Shown: positions 7,682 through 15,138 of the stretch, piece by piece
Position numbering within the stretch: the stretch's first letter is position 1
Layout: each line of letters starts with the position of its first letter
DNA from: Ruminococcus sp. HUN007
Lineage (GTDB): Bacteria > Bacillota > Clostridia > Oscillospirales > Ruminococcaceae
Length of the DNA stretch: 64,000 nt
Direction: 5' to 3'
NCBI RefSeq assembly: GCF_000712055.1
Contig: NZ_JOOA01000002.1
Location: 62,001-126,000, forward strand
Made by a program: the position numbers and the translations under genes
The notes under the pieces: model-generated
What the model was told of the DNA's origin: nothing
Database searches by the model: none
The model's input: the letters and a program-made list of their open reading frames with translations, nothing else

Positions 7682-8503
7682 ATGATACAGGACATTTACC
7701 CGCATAAACTTAATAATCAGTACGACCTGAAAGCAGTTCCTTCACCGAACAGTCCGGTTCTTGTATTTGACGGACCGAAAGTTCTTGCTGATACAAACGG
7801 ATGGTTCAGAATACCGAGTGCTGAGGAGATCGGAATGGATAATGAATTCATTTTTCTCTTCAGGCTGGATGACACTGCTTATTTTCTTACAAGAACTTTC
7901 AAGGATGAACTTCCGGGATATAAATTCACTGATGTAAGAGAGATCCGTGATCTGAAGGAAGCTGAAAATCATCATAAATTTGCGGTGATGACCGGTAAGC
8001 ATTTAAGTGACTGGTACCGTGATTTTACTTTCTGCGGCAGATGCGGAAAAAGGATGAACCTATCTGATAAGGAAAGGGCTATGGTTTGTCCTGAGTGCGG
8101 AAATACTGCTTATCCGAGAATTATGCCTGCTGTAATTGTCGGTGTAATAAACGGTGACAGCATTCTTATCACCCGTTACAGAAAAGGATATCAGCACAAT
8201 GCCCTTGTTGCCGGCTTTACTGAGATCGGCGAAACGCTGGAAGAAACAGTTGCCAGAGAGGTAATGGAGGAGACTGGTGTCCGCGTTAAGAATATCAGAT
8301 ACTACAAGTCACAGCCGTGGGGAATGGCGAGTGATCTTCTTGCCGGATTTTTCTGTGAAGTGGACGGCGATACTGAAATTAAAATGGATGAAAACGAACT
8401 TCAGTATGCAGAATGGGTAAAGCGTGAAGATGTCGTTCTTCAGCCGGGACGAAACAGTCTTACAAATGAAATGATGATGGCGTTCAAAGACGGCCGCATA
8501 TAA
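7682..8503 (+). CDS. nudC: NADH/NAD(+) pyrophosphatase-type Nudix hydrolase (NudC-like)
   Basis: 273 residues. The order matches NudC: an N-terminal domain, a four-cysteine zinc ribbon (FCGRCGKRM at Cys 118/121 and CPECG ~20 residues later), then the Nudix box from Gly 178 (GFTEIGETLEE...REVMEETGV) and the SQPWGM motif just after it, which marks the NADH pyrophosphatase subgroup. The enzyme splits NAD(H) into NMN(H) and AMP, and homologues also remove NAD caps from RNA. ATG 7682 follows an AAGGAAAGGAA site and lies 2 bases after the phosphatase gene; the longer frame from 7637 overlaps that gene and is less likely. Ends at a strong terminator. Confidence 0.9.
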   Translation: MIQDIYPHKLNNQYDLKAVPSPNSPVLVFDGPKVLADTNGWFRIPSAEEIGMDNEFIFLFRLDDTAYFLTRTFKDELPGYKFTDVREIRDLKEAENHHKFAVMTGKHLSDWYRDFTFCGRCGKRMNLSDKERAMVCPECGNTAYPRIMPAVIVGVINGDSILITRYRKGYQHNALVAGFTEIGETLEETVAREVMEETGVRVKNIRYYKSQPWGMASDLLAGFFCEVDGDTEIKMDENELQYAEWVKREDVVLQPGRNSLTNEMMMAFKDGRI

Positions 8504-8509
8504 AAAAGA

Positions 8510-8552
8510 AACCTTCGTGATCTCAGATACGCTGATCACGAAGGTTGTTTTT
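8510..8552 (+). terminator. Terminator after nudC
   Basis: AACCTTCGTGATC (8510-8522) pairs with GATCACGAAGGTT (8534-8546), followed by GTTTTTATT. Confidence 0.9.
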
Positions 8553-8553
8553 A

Positions 8554-8625
8554 TTGGAGCACCGGGATTTGAACCCGGGAATGACGGAGTCAAAGTCCGT
8601 TGCCTTACCGCTTGGCTATGCCCCA
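8554..8625 (-). tRNA. tRNA-Gln (TTG anticodon)
   Basis: On the minus strand the 72-base cloverleaf begins TGGGGCATAGCCAAGC and ends TGCTCCAA. The acceptor stem TGGGGCA/TGCTCCA pairs fully with one G-T. The anticodon stem ACGGA/TCCGT encloses the loop CTTTGAC with anticodon TTG. The T-arm CCGGG-TTCAAAT-CCCGG is standard. CCA is not encoded. A promoter lies directly upstream. Confidence 0.95.
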
Positions 8626-8660
8626 TAATTACAGTGCATTTAGAGAAAAGCACTTGGAAT

Positions 8661-8690
8661 ATTATATCATAAACAGCAGGTAAAAGTCAA
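8661..8690 (-). promoter_or_regulatory. Promoter of tRNA-Gln
   Basis: Minus strand TTGACT (8690-8685), 18-base spacer, TATAAT (8666-8661), 35 bases upstream of the tRNA. Confidence 0.8.
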
Positions 8691-8763
8691 TAGCTTCATT
8701 AAAATATCTGTCCAGTCCGCTTTTTAGAAATATCGTGGATAACAAAGCATTATTAAGAAAAAC

Positions 8764-8804
8764 ACACCCTGATTTACGTGTTAAAATAACGTATTTCAGG
8801 GTGT
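8764..8804 (-). terminator. Terminator of the ExbB/ExbD-like operon
   Basis: ACACCCTGAAATACGT (8804-8789 on minus) pairs with ACGTAAATCAGGGTGT (8779-8764), with two internal mismatches, followed on the minus strand by GTTTTTCTT. It lies 10 bases beyond the last gene. Confidence 0.8.
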
Positions 8805-8814
8805 TACTGTTTTA

Positions 8815-9780
8815 TCAGTTTATTTCGGCAAATCTTGTCGTGAGAATTACTTCTGAAAGATATTTATTGTCGTTCGGATAGAGATAGAGGAACATAAGGA
8901 TCCCGTTTTCACCGTCCGGCTGGAACACATATTCGGTTCTGTATGCCTGACCGGCTCCGCGCTGGTACTTGCCGCTGTAGTACTGATACCTTGCGCCGTA
9001 ATAGGTGGTAATGTTTGCGGAAGGGAAGGAACCGATCTTTTCATCTGGGTTAATGTTGCCTATGATCGCCTTTTCTACCTGTTCAGTGCTTTTTATGTCT
9101 GATGTTGTTTTCAAAAGATCCTTGTCAAAGTAGCAGACAAACAGTGATTCCGGTACTTCGCTGGTATTGCCCGGAGTTTTGTTGAGCACGTACTGATATC
9201 CTTCGATTATTCCAAGATCGTTTTTAGCTATATCAGCCTCGATCTTTTTCCATCCGGATGGAATATAGTATTTTACTCTGCCGCCGCCAAGTGTTCTTTC
9301 CGTCGAAGCTGTTTTGTCGAAAGATGTTCCGTCAAGGGTGTAGTAGATCTCGGATGATCTGACAACAGGAGCGTCGATGACTTTTCGTACTTCTGTAAGT
9401 TCAGGTTTTCCAAGCGTACAGCTAACTCTTCCGTAAACTGCGATCTTGTCCTTGAAAGAGTATTTCAGATTAAACGACTTGTTTTTATCGAAGGTACATT
9501 TAATTGCTCTGTAGTCTTCGTCCATTACAGACAATCCTTTGTTGTCAGAGCTTTCGAATAGTCCGGACAGAAGAACGAACTGGTTATTGTACTTCGCCTG
9601 AGCAGATTTGCTGTCACGGGAAAAATCATTAAGAAGTGCATCGACAGTTATATATCTGTAAACACGGTTTGCCGATGTATCTATCTCAACCGATGAGTTG
9701 AATAAAGTGAAACTGCTTAGAGAAATGGCAGTGACAAGCAGTATTATCACAGCCAGAATATTATGTTTATTTCTGATCAT
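8815..9780 (-). CDS. OB-fold (tRNA_anti-like) extracytoplasmic protein, last gene of ExbB/ExbD-like operon
   Basis: 321 residues. An uncleaved or cleavable N-terminal hydrophobic segment (about residues 8-27, ILAVIILLVTAISLSSFTLF) places the rest outside the membrane. Residues ~45-125 resemble the OB-fold 'tRNA_anti-like' module found in bacterial surface proteins: VDALLNDFSRDSKSAQAKYN, then QFVLLSGLFESSDNKG, then a KCTF strand and VYGRVSC. The C-terminal ~180 residues contain a VKYYIPSGW segment and a long FQPDGENGILMFLYLYPND tail that I do not recognise. It follows the preceding gene by 15 bases and ends at the operon terminator. A role linked to the proton-channel-like proteins upstream is inferred from context only. 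Confidence 0.65.
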   Translation of the reverse strand: MIRNKHNILAVIILLVTAISLSSFTLFNSSVEIDTSANRVYRYITVDALLNDFSRDSKSAQAKYNNQFVLLSGLFESSDNKGLSVMDEDYRAIKCTFDKNKSFNLKYSFKDKIAVYGRVSCTLGKPELTEVRKVIDAPVVRSSEIYYTLDGTSFDKTASTERTLGGGRVKYYIPSGWKKIEADIAKNDLGIIEGYQYVLNKTPGNTSEVPESLFVCYFDKDLLKTTSDIKSTEQVEKAIIGNINPDEKIGSFPSANITTYYGARYQYYSGKYQRGAGQAYRTEYVFQPDGENGILMFLYLYPNDNKYLSEVILTTRFAEIN

Positions 9781-9795
9781 AGCCTGTCCTCCGTT

Positions 9796-10224
9796 TTATT
9801 CAAATGAAAGTTCGAAATCGTGTTCTGAGCGTACTGCTTTCAGAGCCTTAAGTACATCGCGGTAAACGTGCGCTTCGGCATAGTCATCCACAAGGCTGAT
9901 CTTCATTCCGTCTTTCAGATCCATGCTGACTTTTTTTGCAAGTTCTTCTGCACCGGATACAGATTTCTGATTGTATGTTATTTTTTCGTCGCGGACTGTT
10001 ATCACAAGCATTTTTGAAGATGAATTCTGTGAACCGGACTGTTCAGTATCTGAGTCGTTTCCCTCATCTTCAAAAACAGCTGCTCCGCCCGGAGATGAGA
10101 TCTCGATTGCTTTTTCAAGATCTATGAGTTTACGGCTGTCAAGAAGTTCAACAGCTTTTTCGCCCCATGAACACAGGGCAAGTACAGTCGCAAGCAGAAA
10201 AATGATTTTAAGTGATTTTTTCAT
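9796..10224 (-). CDS. Small single-pass protein with ExbD/TolR-like C-terminal domain
   Basis: 142 residues. One N-terminal hydrophobic segment (residues ~5-20), then an acidic, Ser/Asn-rich linker (EDEGNDSDTEQSGSQNSSS). The ~70-residue C-terminal domain, MLVITVRDEKITYNQKSV...LVDDYAEAHVYRDVLKALKA, has the strand-helix-strand-helix pattern of the periplasmic ExbD/TolR domain. The first transmembrane helix lacks the conserved proton-path Asp, so it could only be an accessory. Its ATG shares one base (TAATG) with the stop of the gene before it, a translationally coupled arrangement. The ExbD-like call is from residue pattern and needs profile comparison. Confidence 0.6.
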   Translation of the reverse strand: MKKSLKIIFLLATVLALCSWGEKAVELLDSRKLIDLEKAIEISSPGGAAVFEDEGNDSDTEQSGSQNSSSKMLVITVRDEKITYNQKSVSGAEELAKKVSMDLKDGMKISLVDDYAEAHVYRDVLKALKAVRSEHDFELSFE

Positions 10225-10805
10225 TATACTTCTTCCGTTTCGTATTTAAATCCCATTTCTTTGAGCAGTGCCTTAACAGCTTCATACTTTGAGGCAACTG
10301 CATAGCTGTCAGCTATTATTACGGTATTTTCTCTTGGTACAAGGTCAAGCTTATCACGCAGATCATCAGTATTTCTGCATTCGTCCTTACAGAATCTGAT
10401 TTCATTTCCCCTGACAAGTATGTAGTAAGTGTACTTGTTTCCGTTATTGTCGATGTATTTTCCGTCTTCGGAAATCTTGTCCCATTCACCGGGAGTTTCC
10501 TCAGAAATATAATGCTGTTTATATTTACGGTAAAACCAGAAGTCTTCACCTTTCTGGGCATAACCCCAGCACCAGCCGATAAAAGCAAGAGCGAGACCGG
10601 CAAGAGATGCGATCATGGAATATGAAGCAAGTTCACGTCTGTGTTTCTTACGGAACACCTTTGTGCGCTTGTCTTCCTCGAGTTCGAGAAGGCCGAAAAT
10701 GGAACGTATTTTTACCACAACAGGAGAAAAGCCTATCAGGAGTAAGCCTATGATCCCGGCAAGAGCCATCAGAAGACCAAGAACTACAAGAATAACTGGT
10801 ATCAT
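10224..10805 (-). CDS. Two-TM protein with ExbD/TolR-like C-terminal domain
   Basis: 193 residues. Two hydrophobic helices (about residues 2-30 and 62-82) flank a basic cytosolic loop (KVFRKKHRRE). An extracytoplasmic domain of about 105 residues follows. Its last ~70 residues, YTYYILVRGNEIRFCKDECR followed by LRDKLDLVPRENTVIIADSY and VKALLKEMGFKYE, match the ExbD periplasmic fold pattern (beta strand, helix, 'VIIAD' strand, long helix, Gly-Phe). The start overlaps the previous gene by 4 bases (ATGA) and the stop shares one base with the next start. Such tight coupling suggests a fixed stoichiometry, probably in one membrane complex with the ExbB-like protein. Confidence 0.6.
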   Translation of the reverse strand: MIPVILVVLGLLMALAGIIGLLLIGFSPVVVKIRSIFGLLELEEDKRTKVFRKKHRRELASYSMIASLAGLALAFIGWCWGYAQKGEDFWFYRKYKQHYISEETPGEWDKISEDGKYIDNNGNKYTYYILVRGNEIRFCKDECRNTDDLRDKLDLVPRENTVIIADSYAVASKYEAVKALLKEMGFKYETEEV

Positions 10806-11359
10806 GGCATGACCTCACTGAGATTTCCCTTGATGTAAACATTGCCGTATTTGCCTGAAAGTTCGTTCAGGATCTCTGTTACGGCTTTTTCATCACGGTA
10901 GAGTATTTTCTCATCGTCGTCATTGAGAGAAAGAATAACAGGTGAGTCGGTATTTGATTTAATGAATCCTTCGAGAGTTTCTTTAAACTCATTAAAAGAT
11001 TCTTCTGTGTCACTGCCGACAAGCGGGAAAGATTTCAATTCATTTCCTTCGGCGAGCAGCTTTATTTCACGTTTGTGGAGTTCTTCTTTATTATACGGAA
11101 CAGCAATAGATACAGCGATAATGTATTTGTTTACATTATCCATTGTATCGATCATATTTTCGTAAACTGCAATATTATTTTCCGCTTCTTCCATCATCGC
11201 TTCTGCTTCAGCCTGCTGCTCTGCAAGTGTGTTTTCCTGACTTTTAGATGCAGTGAACTGTCCGGCCATTACAACGAGCAGGACAATGAAAATAACATCG
11301 AGCAGGGAAGTCAGATCGATGATTATATCGTTCTTTTTATTACGTTTGTATCTTCTCAT
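10802..11359 (-). CDS. ExbD/TolR-like protein
   Basis: 185 residues. A short basic cytosolic N-terminus (MRRYKRNKKND) leads into one membrane helix, IIIDLTSLLDVIFIVLLVVM. Asp 21 in SLLDVIF lines up with the proton-carrying Asp of ExbD (canonical TPLVDVMLVLLIIFM). A coiled-coil-like linker rich in Gln, Glu and Ala follows, then a C-terminal domain ending SPVILSLNDDDEKILY...AVTEILNELSGKYGNVYIKG, similar to ExbD's periplasmic 'PVVIRAD...' domain. In Gram-negative bacteria ExbD/TolR pair with ExbB/TolQ to convert proton flow into mechanical work on envelope partners. Here the host appears Gram-positive, with no outer membrane. Twelve bases separate it from the ExbB-like gene. Confidence 0.75.
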   Translation of the reverse strand: MRRYKRNKKNDIIIDLTSLLDVIFIVLLVVMAGQFTASKSQENTLAEQQAEAEAMMEEAENNIAVYENMIDTMDNVNKYIIAVSIAVPYNKEELHKREIKLLAEGNELKSFPLVGSDTEESFNEFKETLEGFIKSNTDSPVILSLNDDDEKILYRDEKAVTEILNELSGKYGNVYIKGNLSEVMP

Positions 11360-11371
11360 GTTTAATGTACC

Positions 11372-11932
11372 TTACTTGTCGTCATCTTTATTTGTTTCGT
11401 ACATTTTGGCAAAGTCAAGTTTCTTGTAGTAGTCTTCGAGCATTACATCTACGTCATTTATAGTTTTGGAAGGGCAGAATGCATCGAATATTTTAAGACC
11501 AATAGCGAAAATAAGGCCTGAAAGGGTAGTAGTCATTGCAGTATTGAGTGAGGAAAGCATTTTTTCAATATTGTCCGCAGCTACTTCCTGAACGAGGCCC
11601 CAAACTGTACCGAGAACACCCATAAGCGGAAAAACAGGTATAAGCTGCGCAAAAACGTTATGCCATGAGTTGGATTTATCAAATTCGTTTTCGTGTTTGC
11701 GTATTGTATCAGGTGTAACGGATGAATCTTCATCATCTATTTCCTCAAGTTCGTGAGTATCCTGATTGGTGCGGTATCTTCGGTTCTGCCTTGTAATAAG
11801 TTCATTTATATGATTTTTATGTCCTGAAAGAACAGTGTAGTTCTTATACATTGCAAGAAAAAGTGCGATACCGAGACAAATTATTATTACGTTTCCCGGA
11901 TTAGTAAGTCCTTCTAAAAAAGCTGCCATCAT
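11372..11932 (-). CDS. MotA/TolQ/ExbB-family proton-channel protein
   Basis: 186 residues with three hydrophobic helices at about 14-30, 93-114 and 131-152, the minimal ExbB/TolQ topology. The cytosolic loop after the first helix is charged and acidic (TQ-DTHELEEIDDEDSS). Helix 2 carries FPLMGVLGTVWGLV (Thr 109) and helix 3 NTAMTTTLSGLIFAIGLKIF, matching the two conserved Thr-bearing helices of ExbB that form the ion path. Family members pair with ExbD/TolR and use the proton gradient. ATG 11932 has AAGGAG 4-9 bases upstream. It is the first gene of five co-directional genes, each nearly touching the next. ZorA of Zorya defence belongs to the same superfamily, but no ZorB-like OmpA domain or nuclease/helicase partner is present here. 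Confidence 0.8.
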   Translation of the reverse strand: MMAAFLEGLTNPGNVIIICLGIALFLAMYKNYTVLSGHKNHINELITRQNRRYRTNQDTHELEEIDDEDSSVTPDTIRKHENEFDKSNSWHNVFAQLIPVFPLMGVLGTVWGLVQEVAADNIEKMLSSLNTAMTTTLSGLIFAIGLKIFDAFCPSKTINDVDVMLEDYYKKLDFAKMYETNKDDDK

Positions 11933-11959
11933 AATTCTCCTTAAAATTTATTATTATAG

Positions 11960-12068
11960 GGAAACACTGATTAAATCGGAAATCCGGCTTCGCCGGATTT
12001 CCGGAAGGGGAATTTGCGGGGCTTCGCCCCGGTCCCCTACGCTGATTTATGAATAAATCAGCGTTTCC
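11960..12068. repeat. MITE/REP-like element with terminal inverted repeats and nested hairpins
   Basis: Termini GGAAACACTGATT (11960-11972) and AATCAGCGTTTCC (12056-12068) are inverse copies with one difference. Inside are a 12-bp hairpin with TTC loop (11977-12003), a CGGGGC-TTC-GCCCCG hairpin (12017-12031) and the GCTGATTTAT..ATAAATCAGC palindrome (12040-12061). No ORF. It lies in the 5' leader of the ExbB-like operon. Fragments of the same terminus recur near 14829, 24974 and 28511. Confidence 0.65.
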
Positions 12069-12131
12069 ATAGTATTTACGTAAATAAACCGGTTAAACCG
12101 AACGTAAAATTATTTTCTGTGTGCTATTCTA

Positions 12132-12160
12132 ATTTTACATTATTAAGAGATGAAATTCAA
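12132..12160 (-). promoter_or_regulatory. Candidate promoter of the ExbB/ExbD-like operon
   Basis: Minus strand TTGAAT (12160-12155), 17-base spacer, TAAAAT (12137-12132). The transcript would carry the 11960-12068 element in a ~195-base leader. Confidence 0.6.
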
Positions 12161-12181
12161 GTGTTCTTCGCTCAAATCTAC

Positions 12182-12210
12182 TTGAAGCAAATAATAAAGT
12201 GCAGTATAAT
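12182..12210 (+). promoter_or_regulatory. Promoter of the Gfo/Idh/MocA gene
   Basis: TTGAAG (12182-12187), 17-base spacer, TATAAT (12205-12210). Confidence 0.7.
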
Positions 12211-12303
12211 TATAGTCAGTGACAATTGATTTGTCGATTTCGTTTTTAATCATTAATGAAGGCACTGAATATCATCAGGCTTCGCATCAGAAAAGAGGTA
12301 TAT

Positions 12304-13290
12304 ATGGATAAAATAAGATGGGGCATAATAGGAACAGGAAAAATAGCACGTACTTTTGCGGAAGCGATAAGAGGTACTGAAGACGCGGAATTTTATGCAG
12401 TCGCTTCAAGAACTTCTGAAAAAGCTGAAAAATTCGCTTCGGAAAACGGAGCTGCAAAAGCTTACGGCAGTTACAGGGAACTTGCTGAGGATGAAAATGT
12501 TGATGTTGTTTATATCGCAACACCAATGGCGTCACATTACGATGATGCAAAACTCTGCATCGAAAACGGCAGGAACGTCCTTTGCGAGAAATCACTTTCT
12601 TTAAATGCTTCAATGACAAAGGAGATCATTGACTTTGCGGAGGAAAAGAATGTTTTTTTCATGGAAGCGATGTGGATGAAGTGCCGTCCGGTATATCTTA
12701 AGGTGCTTGAATGGATAAATTCCGGAAAAATCGGCAGACCGAACTTCATAAAGGCAGATTTCAGCAACTACATTCCTTACGATAAAAACGACAGACTTTT
12801 CCGTGCTGACCGCGGAGGCGGTGCACTTCTTGATCTCGGAGTTTATCCGCTTACATTTGCACATGCGATTTTCGGATATCCGGATGAAATAATAAGCAAG
12901 GCCGAAATAAGCAGTGACGGAGTGGATATCAACAACACCATTCTTTTAAAGTACAGTGACGGACGTTTTGTTTCCGCAGATAACGGTTTCCGTCTTCAGC
13001 TTTCAAATAACGCAATGGTATCAGGAACCGAAGGTTTTATAACTCTCGGAAACTGGTTTCACTGTACAAGCGAAGCGCTGCTCTATGACAATAACGCACA
13101 GGTTACGGAAAAATTCATCTGCGAGCCGGAGATAAACGGATATGAATACGAAATACGTGAGGTTCATGAATGTCTCCGTAAAGGCTTAAAGGAAAGCGCA
13201 CTCGTTCCTCATGAGGGAACAATTGAAATCATGAAAATAATGGACGAATGCAGAAAGCAGTGGGGATTGAAGTTCCCGCAGGAAAACTGA
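12304..13290 (+). CDS. Gfo/Idh/MocA-family NAD(P)-dependent oxidoreductase
   Basis: 328 residues, normal for the family. The N-terminal Rossmann fold opens with WGIIGTGKIARTF (GxGxxA nucleotide loop). The CEKSLSLN motif (the EKP-type Lys that takes part in catalysis, here EKS) follows at ~95. The second domain has the GGGALLDLGVYPLTFAHAIF segment, typical of the dihydrodiol/xylose dehydrogenase-like subgroup. It probably oxidises or reduces a sugar or related diol; the exact substrate is not shown. ATG 12304 follows AAAAGAGG. The frame is open to 12256, but that start has no ribosome site. Monocistronic with its own promoter. Confidence 0.85.
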   Translation: MDKIRWGIIGTGKIARTFAEAIRGTEDAEFYAVASRTSEKAEKFASENGAAKAYGSYRELAEDENVDVVYIATPMASHYDDAKLCIENGRNVLCEKSLSLNASMTKEIIDFAEEKNVFFMEAMWMKCRPVYLKVLEWINSGKIGRPNFIKADFSNYIPYDKNDRLFRADRGGGALLDLGVYPLTFAHAIFGYPDEIISKAEISSDGVDINNTILLKYSDGRFVSADNGFRLQLSNNAMVSGTEGFITLGNWFHCTSEALLYDNNAQVTEKFICEPEINGYEYEIREVHECLRKGLKESALVPHEGTIEIMKIMDECRKQWGLKFPQEN

Positions 13291-13376
13291 TACATTCATT
13301 TCTGTATCTGTAATTTCTGAGAAGGGAATAAACACTCCGGAAATCAAAATGTAACTGATTTGTAACCAAAATGTTA

Positions 13377-13405
13377 TTGTTTAAAAAGCCGATTTTTGGT
13401 ATAAT
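13377..13405 (+). promoter_or_regulatory. Promoter of the OFA-type MFS gene
   Basis: TTGTTT (13377-13382), 17-base spacer, TATAAT (13400-13405). Confidence 0.7.
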
Positions 13406-13465
13406 AAATCATATATGCGTCGGGCGTAAACCCTGTTGCAAAATTTGATAAAGGAGTGTTACTCA

Positions 13466-14818
13466 ATGGGTAATGAAACCACAACTAATAGTGGCTGGCG
13501 TTCAAACAAATGGGTGCGAGCCGCTATTCCCGCACTGCTTCTGCACTGCAGTATCGGTACGGTTTACTGCTGGTCGATCTTCTCACAGGAAATTTCAGAG
13601 TATATCGGCTATTCAAAGGGTGCGGTTGAATGGGCATTCAGCTTCGCTATCTTCTTCCTCGGAATGTCTGCGGCTTTCCTCGGCAACGTTGTTGAAAAGG
13701 ATATCCACAAATCATCTCTTATCGCTACTATCTGTTTTTCAGTAGGTATGGCCGGAACAGGATTTTTCATCAGATACGGCGGTTTACATAAGGGCAGTCC
13801 TCTTGCTCTTGTAGGCATTTATATCTGCTACGGCTTTATCATGGGTATAGGCCTTGGTACAGGTTATCTTTCACCTGTAAAGACACTTATGCTCTGGTTC
13901 CAGGACCGTAAAGGTCTCGCAACAGGTCTTGCTGTTGCCGGTTTCGGTGCTGCCAAGGCTATCGCTTCACCAATTATGCAGGGTATGCTCGAAGGCCTCG
14001 GTGAAACAGGTATCTACAAGATGTTCTTCATCCTTGCAGGTGTTTACTTCGTAATGATGTTCGTTGGTCATCTTCTCCTTGCAAAGCCTGCCGGCTGGGT
14101 TGAACCTACAGGCAAGGGCGAAAAGCCTTCTATCATGGCTACTCTTAAGACAAAGCCTATCACAAACTATATCGGTATCTGGGTAATGTTCTACATCAAC
14201 ATTACATGTGGTCTTGCTCTTATCTCTCAGGAAAAGATGATCGTTAAGTGTGTAGGTCTCGTAGCTTATGCAGGTCTTATCTCAACTATTTCAGCAGTAT
14301 TCAATGCAGGCGGACGTCTTGGTTTCTCTGCATGGGCTGACACAATGAAGGACAGAAACACTATCTACAAGCTTATCTTTATACTTTCTATCGCATTTAC
14401 AGGTCTTGTAATGTTAACTCAGGGTATCAAGAACGGCGAAGGCAACGGACTTCTTATCTTCCTCGTACTTGCACTCATCTTCATTGTAAACGCTGGATAC
14501 GGCGGTGGCTTCTCAAACGTTCCTACACTTCTTTCTGACCACTACGGAATGAGCTCTATTTCCGCTATCCACGGTATCACACTTTCAGCATGGGCTTTTG
14601 CCGGACTCACAGGTAATCAGGTTGCTACATACATTGTAAACCACTCAGGTGAGTTCATTGAACACGGTACTGACGCTACAGGCAAGGCTATCATGATCAA
14701 TCCTGTAGGATACCAGAACGTTCTTTATTTCACAATAGCACTTTATATAGTTGCTCTTCTTCTTTCACTCTTCCTCGTTCGTAAATCTGACAAGGCTCTT
14801 GCAGCTGAAAAGAAGTAA
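13466..14818 (+). CDS. MFS transporter of the oxalate/formate antiporter (OFA) type
   Basis: 450 residues with about 12 membrane helices. The sequence WCWSIFSQ-like start of helix 1 (TVYCWSIFSQEI), the loop GIGLGTGYLSPVKTLMLWF followed by DRKGLATGLAVAGFG, and the AKPAGW sequence at the end of the first half are hallmarks of the OFA family (OxlT relatives). The family exchanges small organic acids; the substrate here is not known. ATG 13466 lies 9 bases after AAAGGAG. Codon use is strongly biased to the preferred set, as in the purine operon, hinting at high expression. Ends at a strong terminator. Confidence 0.85.
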   Translation: MGNETTTNSGWRSNKWVRAAIPALLLHCSIGTVYCWSIFSQEISEYIGYSKGAVEWAFSFAIFFLGMSAAFLGNVVEKDIHKSSLIATICFSVGMAGTGFFIRYGGLHKGSPLALVGIYICYGFIMGIGLGTGYLSPVKTLMLWFQDRKGLATGLAVAGFGAAKAIASPIMQGMLEGLGETGIYKMFFILAGVYFVMMFVGHLLLAKPAGWVEPTGKGEKPSIMATLKTKPITNYIGIWVMFYINITCGLALISQEKMIVKCVGLVAYAGLISTISAVFNAGGRLGFSAWADTMKDRNTIYKLIFILSIAFTGLVMLTQGIKNGEGNGLLIFLVLALIFIVNAGYGGGFSNVPTLLSDHYGMSSISAIHGITLSAWAFAGLTGNQVATYIVNHSGEFIEHGTDATGKAIMINPVGYQNVLYFTIALYIVALLLSLFLVRKSDKALAAEKK

Positions 14819-14828
14819 CAGTAAAATA

Positions 14829-14845
14829 TTAAGGAAACACTGATT
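14829..14845 (+). repeat. Solo copy of the MITE-like terminus
   Basis: TTAAGGAAACACTGATT, identical over 13 bases to the left terminus of the 11960-12068 element, placed just before a terminator hairpin. Confidence 0.5.
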
Positions 14846-14884
14846 CCCCGGAACCCGCTTCAAAGGTTCCGGGGTTTTGTTTTG
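14846..14884 (+). terminator. Terminator after the MFS gene
   Basis: CCCCGGAACC (14846-14855) pairs with GGTTCCGGGG (14865-14874), followed by TTTTGTTTT. Confidence 0.9.
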
Positions 14885-14948
14885 ATGTAATGTATAAAAA
14901 ACTGTTTTTTTAAGGTCAAGTTTTATAAATTTTTTTTTGACAAAAGTG

Positions 14949-14977
14949 TTGAAAAAACGAATAGAATATTGTATAAT
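14949..14977 (+). promoter_or_regulatory. Promoter of the purine operon
   Basis: TTGAAA (14949-14954), 17-base spacer, TATAAT (14972-14977). A second TATAAT at 14994-14999 lacks a matching -35. No purine-riboswitch core was recognised in the leader that follows. Confidence 0.7.
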
Positions 14978-15019
14978 ATTTTGTAGACGACTGTATAATC
15001 AGATTTATGAGGTGTTGTT

Positions 15020-15103
15020 ATGAATTACAGAATATCATTTTCTTCTTCATGTTCTTCAAGTAACAGCATACCTGTAAATTTTTATAGATATATTGTATTC
15101 TAA
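15020..15103 (+). CDS. Serine-rich leader peptide ahead of purE
   Basis: A 27-codon ORF with a GAGGTG ribosome site 5 bases before ATG 15020. It reads MNYRISFSSSCSSSNSIPVN and ends FYRYIVF. Eight of residues 6-16 are serine (TCA, TCT, TCT, TCA, TCT, TCA, AGT, AGC). The stop codon touches the base of a 10-bp hairpin (15103-15127). This is the classic layout of a ribosome-mediated attenuator, in which stalling at one amino acid changes folding of the downstream hairpin. Serine supplies the one-carbon units used in purine synthesis, which gives a possible logic. All function is inferred; the ORF could also be fortuitous. Confidence 0.45.
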   Translation: MNYRISFSSSCSSSNSIPVNFYRYIVF

Positions 15104-15138
15104 TAACTGTGACTATGTCGCAGTTATATTTGTTTTAG
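15103..15138 (+). promoter_or_regulatory. Hairpin before purE, possible attenuator
   Basis: ATAACTGTGA (15103-15112) pairs with TCGCAGTTAT (15118-15127), one G-T pair, loop CTATG, followed by ATTTGTTTT. It sits between the leader peptide stop and the purE ribosome site, so it could act as a terminator or mask translation. Confidence 0.5.

Noticed and set aside
8815..11932. Zorya defence system
   Set aside because: The ExbB-like protein is in the same superfamily as ZorA, but there is no OmpA-like ZorB domain and no ZorC, ZorD helicase or ZorE nuclease.
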